From: Chloroflexota bacterium
GTDB lineage: Bacteria; Chloroflexota; UBA6077; CF-72
Reading direction: 5' to 3'
Length of the DNA stretch: 6,184 nt
Assembly (NCBI GenBank): GCA_019247135.1
Contig: JAFAPL010000347.1
Location: 1 to 6,184, forward strand
This document shows, one piece after another, positions 1 to 5,509 of this stretch (its first letter is position 1; every line of letters starts with the position of its first letter). The notes beneath the pieces are model-generated. The model searched no databases and had not been told where the DNA came from. It saw nothing but the letters and a program-made list of their open reading frames with translations. Made by a program: the position numbers and the translations under genes.

Positions 1-9
1 TGAACACAA

Positions 10-840
10 CTACGGTGCGCGACTGGGTGCGCTTCGTGCTGGCGCACCACCACCGCGGACCACTTTAGCGACGGCCGGAGCCCGTCGCTCAACTGAAGCT
101 GAGTCGAGTTCCTGGAGCGCGTAGGCGATGGCCTGCTCCGGGAGGCATCGCCGCGCCTTCAGCCCATCCGGTGGAGAAGGCCGGTTCCTCCAGGGCGTTC
201 AAACATTGCTCGCCGAACAGCAAGGGCGCGTACTTGTTCCACTCGAATCGCAAGCGAGACCTTTGAGCCTCGGCGCTACATCAGGCGGAATGTCCAGCAG
301 CGTCTCCAGTACGCGTGTTCCGCGGCCAGGTCATCCGCTCGTACGCCGTCCAATGAGTAATTTCGGTTGCGCGGCAAGAGTTCTTGGAAGCCGCGCACAT
401 TCTCAGCGAGGCGGACCCACGCGGCCAACACGATCATTCCGAGCGGCATAGCGATGTGCTCCCTTACACCACGCGGCTACGACACGAAACGTATCTGGCA
501 TCAGGCTCGATTACGTCAATCACATCCGTGGCGATGTTCTACAAGAACATGATGGCGCGAGTTCCAGCATGCCTTGCAGAGCTTCGAGCAGAAGCCGCTG
601 TTTCTGCCGCGGCGGCACGATGAGCGCCGGGACCGCGGGTTTCTCGAGGAACGCTTCGACGAGTTCAAGCGAGTGGGAGGATCTGCGGCCTCTCGCAGCT
701 AGCGTTGGTTGGCTGTTGAGCAGCAACGGTTCGCGCGGATGCACATTCCCGGTTTTGCACTGGAATACCAAGTCGCCGAAGTCGAAGGGCGCGCCCACCG
801 CTTGCCGCAGCCATGCCATGGCGGCCATCTCCGGCACACA
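10..840 (-). pseudogene. Degraded STAND/AAA-type ATPase regulator remnant (multiple frameshifts)
   Basis: No single frame is open across this stretch, but successive minus-strand frames give protein-like segments in a sensible order. About 840-558 reads through PRQKQRLLLEALQGMLEL, like the sensor-ATPase segment before the Walker B region. 538-464 gives ATDVIDVIEPDARYVS. 476-276 contains AMPLGMIVLAAWVRLAENV, which resembles the GLPLAxELAAxxVR block of NB-ARC-like regulators. About 320-250 gives LETLLDIPPDVAPRLKGLA, and 253-140 gives EEPAFSTGWAEGAAM. The last joins, if one base is removed from the GGG at 140-142 (+ strand), to PPEQAIAYALQELDSA, matching the typical tail of AfsR/LuxR-type ATPase-TPR proteins; this frame ends at the stop at 10-12. 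Family proteins are usually over 800 residues, so much has also been deleted. The family call rests on remembered motifs. That it is decayed coding DNA is more secure than its identity. Confidence 0.42.
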
Positions 841-969
841 GACGCTGGGGGTAGGATGTTGTGCTCCCCATCGGGTGCCCGGACTCCAGTACCGCGCGAA
901 CACTGGCCACCACCCAGCGCCGACGTCACCTCAGACCACGCGTTCGACCAGATCAATGGTCTTGATGCC

Positions 970-1508
970 TTACTTGGGGCGTGCGAACCAGTCCTCTCGC
1001 AATAACTCGCCGATCCAGACATCCCACCACCGGTTGTGTCGAAATTCGTGATGACGATAAATCCCAACTGTCTGATAGCCGACTTTCTCCAGCGCGCGCC
1101 GGCTCGCGGTGTTGCCTTCCACTACGGTGGTCATGACTTTCTCCAGACCGAGTTGTTCGAACGCGTAGTACGTCCGCAGTCGCATGGCCTCGCTTGCAAT
1201 CCCATGACCCCACCAGGTTTTATCGCCAATTACCGTCCCCGTGACAGCATGTCGGCTACGCCAGTCAATCTGCGTAATCCCCGTGCCTCCAACGTGCTGT
1301 CCCTCAACGAAGATCCCCATTGGACATCGGACTGACTCCGAGATATGTGGTCCAACCACTCTTCTTCCTGTTTCAAGGTGACGACTACGTCACGTGTCAG
1401 GTATCGCGTTACCTCCGGATCGGCAAACCACTCCACGTAGTGCTGCAGGTGCTCTGGTTTGAGCGGAGCAAGTGTGACCATCTGGCCGGTCAGAGTTGGC
1501 CCAAGCAT
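970..1508 (-). pseudogene. GNAT family N-acetyltransferase (RimJ/RimL type), single frameshift
   Basis: Two overlapping minus-strand frames join into one 179-residue GNAT protein. Residues 1-65 come from the frame starting at ATG 1508-1506 and the rest from the frame ending at TAA 972-970. The junction lies in the G run opposite 1315-1318: TGG GGA TCT would read TGG GGG ATC (W-G-I) with one added G. The joined protein has the normal length and order: an N-terminal block with LAPLKPEHL and WFADPEVTRYL, the acetyl-CoA loop DKTWWGHGIASEA near residues 96-108, and EGNTASRRALEKVGY near 131-145. These enzymes transfer acetyl from acetyl-CoA to an amine such as a protein N-terminus or small molecule; the substrate cannot be told. 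No clear ribosome binding site precedes the ATG. The frameshift is either inactivating or a one-base homopolymer error. The family call is strong. Confidence 0.85.
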
Positions 1509-1594
1509 CGGCTGCGATTCTAGAGTGAAGCGATCATCTGTGGCAGGGCCAAGCTAGCACCTGAGCAGGTCACGTTCTCCGCGAAGGGTATCGA

Positions 1595-1693
1595 ATGCGT
1601 CCTGTGAACGAGCGTCGAGTAGCTCGCCTTTTCGGTGTCTCTCAATCTCGCATCAGCGACGTAATCAACGGTTGATTCTGGAGGAATATCTGA
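1595..1693 (+). pseudogene. Helix-turn-helix tail fragment (HNH endonuclease or phage-type), with in-frame TGA
   Basis: An ATG at 1595 is preceded at six bases by GAAGGG (1583-1588), a good ribosome binding site. It opens a 26-codon reading frame whose core is RRVARLFGVSQSRISDVING, a textbook helix-turn-helix. The frame stops at TGA 1673-1675, continues in frame as FWRNI and stops again at TGA 1691-1693. The full string resembles the C-terminal helix-turn-helix of phage and mobile HNH endonucleases, which often read RRFGVSQSxISDIxxGxxW and then end. The first TGA stands where a basic residue is usual, so a CGA-to-TGA change is plausible. No HNH residues are visible upstream, where the frame is closed at 1563. 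It may be a decayed gene end or a genuine tiny peptide. The helix-turn-helix reading is fairly clear; parent family and function are not. Confidence 0.4.
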
Positions 1694-1754
1694 CACCAGA
1701 GATAGGTCTAGACTCAGTGGCGCGGCAGGTCGACGTCAAGGAACCACTCATTGA

Positions 1755-2000
1755 CGACGCTGGCAAACGAACCCGCTTCGGTTGGCCAAAATCGGCGAGT
1801 TGCTGCGAAAGCCCATGCAGGCCCCGCAGCGCAAACGCCCGGGTCGGCAGCGCAAAGGCCCGGGTCGGCGCATGCTGTCGTACATCACGGCAAGAGACGT
1901 GCAGAATCGTCTGGACGGAGTGTTGGGGGCCCGGCAACTGGAGCACCACGTTTCGCCGTCCTGAGCCACGACCCCTGGGTTGTCGACTGCACACGGGTTC
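1755..2000 (+). pseudogene. Rad52-like single-strand annealing protein remnant (tentative), frameshifted
   Basis: The frame from 1755 reads through LAKIGELLRKPMQAP, a basic stretch, then MLSYITARDVQNRLDGVLG. At a five-G run (about 1925-1929) removal of one base continues it as PGNWSTTFRRPEP in the frame of 1672. Together this recalls Rad52/Rad22-type annealing proteins of phages and plasmids, in which a YI(T/D)AR-V--RLDEV-GP-NW block follows an N-terminal helix. Such proteins pair complementary single strands during recombination. A further frame carries DPWVVDCT near 1966-1992, similar to the next beta strand of the family, after which no similarity can be followed. Less than half of a typical protein of about 180-250 residues remains, so even a corrected frameshift would leave a truncated gene. 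A 21-bp duplication lies inside it. The family call rests on recalled motifs only. Confidence 0.35.
1827..1868 (+). repeat. 21-bp tandem duplication, two units
   Basis: Units 1827-1847 and 1848-1868 are identical except for one base (C versus G at the tenth position). Each is seven codons, so the duplication keeps frame and encodes QRKRPGR followed by QRKGPGR in the Rad52-like remnant. It probably arose by slippage or short-homology duplication. Confidence 0.9.
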
Positions 2001-2075
2001 CCTTACTGACGGTTGCGACCCTACGACGTCAAAACGAGGGCCCTGCGGCCGATCTCCTTTCGCCCTGCCGCGCTA

Positions 2076-2097
2076 CTTGACGGTCTTGACCTATACT
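2076..2097 (+). promoter_or_regulatory. Possible control region at the antitoxin start: two CTTGAC copies and TATACT
   Basis: CTTGAC occurs at 2076-2081 and again at 2085-2090, nine bases apart, directly before TATACT (2092-2097), a good -10 hexamer. The spacing from TTGACG (2077) to TATACT is only nine bases, too short for a normal -35/-10 pair, so this is not a classical promoter. These operons are commonly autoregulated by antitoxin binding to short repeats, which is why the pair is noted. It overlaps the proposed TTG start, so it may be coincidental. Confidence 0.18.
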
Positions 2098-2610
2098 GAA
2101 CTCCTGACCGGAGCGCTCGACACGGCAGCAGCTACTTTCAAGGCCACCCTTCGGGAACTCGGTCTGTCAGGTGACGAACCCGAGCTCGACGATGGCGCGA
2201 GACTTGGCCGACGGGCGGCTCTTGTCGCCGCTGCGAGTGTCCTGTGGCAGCGGCAACTCGGACCGCTCCTGGATATACGCCAGGCGATGGAGCTTCTTGG
2301 GGTGGGTAGCCGGCAAGCAGTCCACGACCTCATCCAGCGCAACCGGCTCCTTGCGGTGACGACGGAAGAGCATCGCACCCTGATGCCCGTGTTCCAGTTC
2401 AGCGAGCAGGGACGGCCGTACGAGGCCGTGCCGCCCATCCTGCGCATCTTCGCCGAGGCGGATGCCACTGGCTGGACTGTTGCGTCCTGGTTCACCACGC
2501 CGAGTCCGGAGCTTGCGAACGAGACTCCGATCACCAGGATCCGGACCGGTCGGGACCTGGAGAATGTGCTCGAAGCTGCACGCGTCGCTGCTGCCCCACT
2601 CCGCTGGTAA
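2077..2610 (+). CDS. Xre/MbcA/ParS-type antitoxin of a RES toxin-antitoxin pair
   Basis: The reading frame is open from 1672, but only the part from about 2077 looks like one protein: YTELLTGALDTAAATFKATL, a helical N-terminus, a helix-turn-helix near residues 65-95 containing LDIRQAMELLGVGSRQAVHD, then MPVFQF, and a C-terminal toxin-binding domain (about 125-177) with WTVASWFTTPSPEL and TRIRTGRDLENVLEAA. That C-terminal pattern (W---P-P-L----P, then L-TG-D---V) is typical of antitoxins that neutralise RES-domain NAD-consuming toxins and repress their own operon. I chose TTG 2077, giving 177 residues, because similarity begins there; TTG 2086 and CTG 2104 are alternatives, and none has a visible Shine-Dalgarno sequence. 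The 5' part of the open frame overlaps the Rad52-like remnant and is probably not translated as one protein. The antitoxin body itself shows no break. Confidence 0.8.
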   Translation: MTVLTYTELLTGALDTAAATFKATLRELGLSGDEPELDDGARLGRRAALVAAASVLWQRQLGPLLDIRQAMELLGVGSRQAVHDLIQRNRLLAVTTEEHRTLMPVFQFSEQGRPYEAVPPILRIFAEADATGWTVASWFTTPSPELANETPITRIRTGRDLENVLEAARVAAAPLRW

Positions 2611-2616
2611 GCGAGG

Positions 2617-3213
2617 TTGAGCCCGCTCGGGCCGCCACCCGCCGACCTCTCTGGCTTCCCGAGCTGGACGTTGCCGACCAGCCGAGAACTCTACCGCGTC
2701 CACCGTCGGGACCGCGGAGCGTGGTACTTCGACAGCTCATACAGCGGCAGGTTCAATCTGTCCGGCAAGTTCGGAACGTGTTATCTGGCGCTGCAGCCCG
2801 AAGGGGCATTTCTCGAGACGCTTGGTCGGCAGGGGCGCCTGATCGACCAGTTTGAGGTCGAACGGCGCGTGCTATAGACGTTGCGCACACCGCGTCCGAT
2901 GCTCCTGGCCAACACTGGCCACGCGCGGGCTCGCGCCTTCGGCATCACTGCAGGTATCAGCGGCATCGAAGAACCTGACCGCCACACGACCCGCAGCTGG
3001 GCCGAAGCCTTCCACGCCGGCGGTTTCGATGGGATCCGGTACCGGCTCGGTCACGACCCCTCGCAGAGGACCATCGGTATTGCTCTGTTCGGCCCAACGG
3101 GGGAAGCGGATTGGCCCACTGGCGCTCAGGCAGAAATCGGCAGCGACCTGCTCTCGACAGTCCGACGTCGGTACGGACTCATCGTCCTGCCCACGCCACA
3201 ACGGCGTCAGTAA
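2617..3213 (+). pseudogene. RES-domain toxin interrupted by an in-frame amber codon
   Basis: TTG 2617 follows the antitoxin stop by six bases, a usual arrangement for toxin-antitoxin operons; GCGAGG abuts the start, so the start is slightly uncertain. The frame gives 86 residues, TAG at 2875-2877, then 111 more codons in the same frame to TAA 3211-3213, 198 in all, a normal RES length. Before the amber are LYRVHR (Arg27), GRFN (44-47), Tyr56 and the Glu67 of AFLETL. After it come GHARARAFGITAGI, WAEAFHAGGFDGIRYRL, IALFGP and YGLIVLP. RES toxins such as MbcT and ParT attack NAD or ADP-ribosylate targets, using conserved Arg, Tyr and Glu of the first part plus residues of the second. As written only an 86-residue fragment would be made, so the toxin is probably inactive unless the codon is read through or miscalled. 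There is no frameshift, only this stop. Confidence 0.85.
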
Positions 3214-3231
3214 CCCGAGCGGGCTCAAGTC

Positions 3232-3240
3232 TGCTAAGCT
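3232..3240 (+). promoter_or_regulatory. Probable extended -10 element of the proS promoter
   Basis: TGCTAAGCT lies 19 bases after the toxin stop. It has the TGN extension and a TAAGCT hexamer, a form common in GC-rich bacteria. No good -35 is seen at 17 bases upstream (AACCCG), as expected for an extended -10. Transcription would start near 3247, giving a leader of about 120 bases before the proS start. Confidence 0.4.
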
Positions 3241-3290
3241 CTCGCGCGTGAACTGGCGTGGGACGGTTCTGCTCCACCCGAGCCCCCGTT

Positions 3291-3319
3291 GCCCGCGGTC
3301 GCAGTGACTGACCGCGGGC
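3291..3319 (+). promoter_or_regulatory. proS: Strong hairpin in the proS leader (possible attenuator)
   Basis: GCCCGCGGTC (3291-3300) and GACCGCGGGC (3310-3319) form a perfect 10-bp stem with a 9-base loop, followed by TCTTGCTGCTCG, which is only weakly T-rich. It lies 50 bases before the proS start and after the presumed transcription start. GAGCCC at 3280-3285 could pair instead with GGGCTC at 3316-3321, competing for the 3' arm. A further small hairpin (GTGG 3258-3261 with CCAC 3274-3277) lies upstream. This permits an either/or structure, but no known riboswitch class is assigned. It could equally be the terminator of the preceding operon. Confidence 0.5.
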
Positions 3320-3356
3320 TCTTGCTGCTCGATCGAACGTCCCTCTGAAGACAACT

Positions 3357-3364
3357 GAAAGGTG
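3357..3364 (+). promoter_or_regulatory. proS: proS ribosome binding site
   Basis: GAAAGGTG ends five bases before the GTG at 3370. It supports that start over the in-frame ATG at 3403, which would remove residues conserved at the N-terminus of bacterial ProRS. Confidence 0.7.
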
Positions 3365-3369
3365 TTGCC

Positions 3370-5097
3370 GTGTCACGCGTGGTTCGCGCCAGCCGCTTCT
3401 TCATGCCAACGCTGAAGCAAGCGCCAGTTGAGGCCGTGGCGGCCTCGCACCAATTGCTCGCCAGAGCCGGTTTTATTCGTCAATTGGGAGCCGGACTCTA
3501 CACGTATTTGCCCCTCGGTTACCGAACCGTGGCTAGAATTGAGCGGATTCTGCGCGAGGAAATGCGCGCGGTCGGAGCCGAAGAATTCCTTGCGCCGGCG
3601 CTGCACCCTGCCGACCTGTGGCGCCAGAGCGGGCGATGGGATGCCATCGACGACACGATGTTTCGCCTGCAGGACCGTCGGGGCGGGGAGTACTGCCTCG
3701 CGATGACGCACGAAGAGGTGGTCGCCTCCATCGCTCGCAGCAACCTGCACAGCTACAGACAACTCCCACAGCGCTGGTTTCAGATTGGCCCGAAGTTCCG
3801 CGACGAGCCTCGCCCGCGAGCAGGACTGCTGCGCGTGCGTGAGTTTCTCATGAAAGATGCGTATTCGTTCGACCTGGATACCGACGGCCTGGACGCGTCG
3901 TTTGCCGCGATGCGGGCCGCGTACAGTCGGATTTTTGCGCGGTGCGACCTGGAGGCGTGGCCGGCCGAGGCGTTTTCGGGGGCCATGGGCGGCCGCGAAT
4001 CAATCGAATTCGTGGTGCGCACGCGGGCAGGCGAAGATGTGGTCATGCATTGCCGGGCGTGCGGCTACACGGCCAATCTCGAGGTCGCACGCTCACGAGT
4101 GGCGCCCGTCGTGGACCACAGGTCCAACCTGGCACAGCCGGAGCCATTTGCCACACCCGGCATCGTCACCATCGAGGCGCTTGCGTCGCCGCCCCACAGC
4201 GTGCCTGCCGAACGCCAGTTGAAGACGCTGGCGTACATCGCGGACGATCATCCAGTTGTTGCCATCCTCAGGGGTGATGAGACGCTCAACGACGCCAAAC
4301 TGGAGATCGCGATGGGTGCCTCGGTCGTGCGGCCGGCGCACGTTGAGGAGATTGTCGCGCTGATGGGTGCGCACCCAGGCTCACTCGGAGGCGTCGGGTT
4401 CACCCGCGCGCCGATGCTGGTCGACGCAACACTGCTGGGCCGCACCAATATGGTGACCGGCGCCAACCGTGATGGCTTTCATCTGCGCGGCGTCGATGTC
4501 CGGCGGGACATCCTCTCCAGCCCCAACGCGCGGGTGGTCGACGTGCGCACGGTCCAGCCCGGCGAGCCGTGTCCGAACTGCGACCACGTGCTGCAGAGCC
4601 TTCCCGCGCTCGAGGTTGGTCACATCTTCAAGCAAGGCACGCGCTACTCCGCTTCGTTTGGCGCCACCGCGCTGGACGCCAACGGAGCAGAGGCACCGGT
4701 GGCAATGGGCGCCTATGGCATCGGCCTGGGTCGCCTCATGGCGGCGGTCGTCGAGACCCATCACGACGCGAATGGCATCATCTGGCCGCGCTCGCTTGCG
4801 CCGTTCGATGCCACCGTCCTGGTGCTCGGACCGAAGGCGGAGTTACTGCAACTCGCCGAAGAAGCGGCATCGTCACTCGAGCGGGCTGGGCTCGAAGTCA
4901 TGCTGGACGACCGCGACGAACGGGCTGGAGTGAAGTTCAAAGACGCGGACCTGATCGGGTTTCCGGTACGCGTCGGGGTAGGCCGGCACACGCTGGCTTC
5001 CGGCGCGGTGGAGATCAAGCTGCGTACAGGACCCGGCGAGGATCAGGTGCGGCTCGCCGAACTGGGCGAGTGGGCGGGCGCGCGACTCAAAACCTGA
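3370..5097 (+). CDS. proS: Prolyl-tRNA synthetase, bacterial type with editing (INS) domain
   Basis: ProS charges tRNA-Pro with proline using ATP in the cytoplasm and is essential for translation. The 575-residue length matches the bacterial type (about 570). Class II features appear in order: AGFIRQLGAGLYTYLPLG and motif 1 in the first 80 residues; MTHEE at 112-116; motif 2 starting FRDE at 143-146 and running into REFLMKDAYSF; a CxxC pair at 228-231; the YbaK-like INS editing domain, with LKTLAY (Lys285, aligning with the conserved editing lysine), ILRGDETLNDAKL and GANRDGFHL; CPNC at 401-404; LEVGHIFKQGTRYS; and motif 3 GAYGIGLGR at 447-455. The anticodon-binding domain starts near 478 and includes LDDRDERAGVKFKDADLIG. 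GTG 3370 is preceded by GAAAGGTG at five bases. The gene is unbroken and appears to have its own promoter after the toxin remnant. Confidence 0.98.
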   Translation: MSRVVRASRFFMPTLKQAPVEAVAASHQLLARAGFIRQLGAGLYTYLPLGYRTVARIERILREEMRAVGAEEFLAPALHPADLWRQSGRWDAIDDTMFRLQDRRGGEYCLAMTHEEVVASIARSNLHSYRQLPQRWFQIGPKFRDEPRPRAGLLRVREFLMKDAYSFDLDTDGLDASFAAMRAAYSRIFARCDLEAWPAEAFSGAMGGRESIEFVVRTRAGEDVVMHCRACGYTANLEVARSRVAPVVDHRSNLAQPEPFATPGIVTIEALASPPHSVPAERQLKTLAYIADDHPVVAILRGDETLNDAKLEIAMGASVVRPAHVEEIVALMGAHPGSLGGVGFTRAPMLVDATLLGRTNMVTGANRDGFHLRGVDVRRDILSSPNARVVDVRTVQPGEPCPNCDHVLQSLPALEVGHIFKQGTRYSASFGATALDANGAEAPVAMGAYGIGLGRLMAAVVETHHDANGIIWPRSLAPFDATVLVLGPKAELLQLAEEAASSLERAGLEVMLDDRDERAGVKFKDADLIGFPVRVGVGRHTLASGAVEIKLRTGPGEDQVRLAELGEWAGARLKT

Positions 5098-5128
5098 TTG
5101 CGACGCCTCTTGTTGTGGGATGGGCTGG

Positions 5129-5162
5129 GTGAGAGTGCGTCCGGCCTCATGCGCACTCTCAC
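5129..5162 (+). terminator. Hairpin downstream of proS, likely terminator-like
   Basis: GTGAGAGTGCG (5129-5139) and CGCACTCTCAC (5152-5162) form a perfect 11-bp stem with a 12-base loop, 31 bases after the proS stop. There is no T tract on either side, so it is not a classical Rho-independent terminator. It may slow polymerase or protect the transcript's 3' end, and it could also serve the minus-strand transcripts arriving from the right. An insertion-sequence relic is another possibility, as an IstB fragment follows. Confidence 0.5.
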
Positions 5163-5239
5163 GGGCGCTGCCGCACGGCCGCTCCGACTGCACCTATCGA
5201 CGATCGTGCCGACGCCGCATTCCCCGCGTGGTCACACCG

Positions 5240-5410
5240 GCGTGTGCTGAAAAACGACGATCGCGTCCTGCCCGTGACCATCGGGCGAGCACTCGCGACA
5301 CGACCGCAGAACGTTGTTTTTCCGACGCCCACGGGTCCGATGAGCGCCACGTGTTCTTTGCGGGCCAGGAACTCGAGCGTGAACAAGGCCTGCAGAGCCC
5401 AAGTGTAAGT
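5240..5410 (-). pseudogene. IS21-family IstB-like ATPase fragment
   Basis: Reading leftward from 5410, the frame gives TYTWALQALFTLEFLARKEH and then VALIGPVGVGKT, with the Walker A lysine encoded at 5320-5318. The spacing of FLARKEHVALIGPVGVGKT matches IstB, the AAA+ helper that partners the IstA transposase of IS21-type elements. After the Walker A the same frame loses similarity, and a neighbouring frame gives QDAIVVFQHTPV, suggestive of the next strand after a shift. IstB is normally about 250 residues; Walker B, sensor and N-terminal regions are absent, as is IstA. No terminal inverted repeats were recognised, so this is a relic. An unrelated AAA+ ATPase is possible but less likely. Confidence 0.6.
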
Positions 5411-5509
5411 TAGGACGGCAACTTCTTCCGGGCACCTCGGCTGCTGGCGCCTGCCGGGGCGTCCACATCCTCGACCGGTTCCGTCAGAACGAGAGCGTTG
5501 GGGCCGAGA

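Noticed and set aside
3..68. Plus-strand tail NTTTVRDWVRFVLAHHHRGP ending at TAG 66-68, as the end of a gene entering from the left
   Set aside because: It looks protein-like, but it is only about 21 codons, has no recognisable family, and overlaps the minus-strand remnant that ends at 10-12. It cannot be supported.
128..451. 107-residue plus-strand reading frame
   Set aside because: It has low-complexity Ser/Arg/Pro composition typical of a shadow frame in GC-rich DNA, and it lies opposite the better minus-strand segments.
1672..2076. N-terminal extension that would make the antitoxin a 312-residue fusion
   Set aside because: The first 135 residues are Cys/Arg-rich, read across the Rad52-like remnant in a different frame for most of its length, and do not resemble RES antitoxins. 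Similarity starts only near 2077.
2875..2877. Genetic recoding with amber as a sense codon
   Set aside because: A single TAG in an accessory toxin is explained more simply by mutation or miscall. proS and the permease end in TGA, so they neither support nor test TAG reassignment.
3255..3266. Full T-box riboswitch upstream of proS
   Set aside because: The core match is partial, the tRNA-pairing base does not fit a proline tRNA with A73, the leader is too short for the usual stem I, and no CCN specifier loop was found.
5410..5509. Short minus-strand frame directly after the permease stop (PVEDVDAPAGASSRGARKK then stop)
   Set aside because: Codon use looks coding-like, but there is no start, no binding site and no family. 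The permease already ends with its normal C-terminus.
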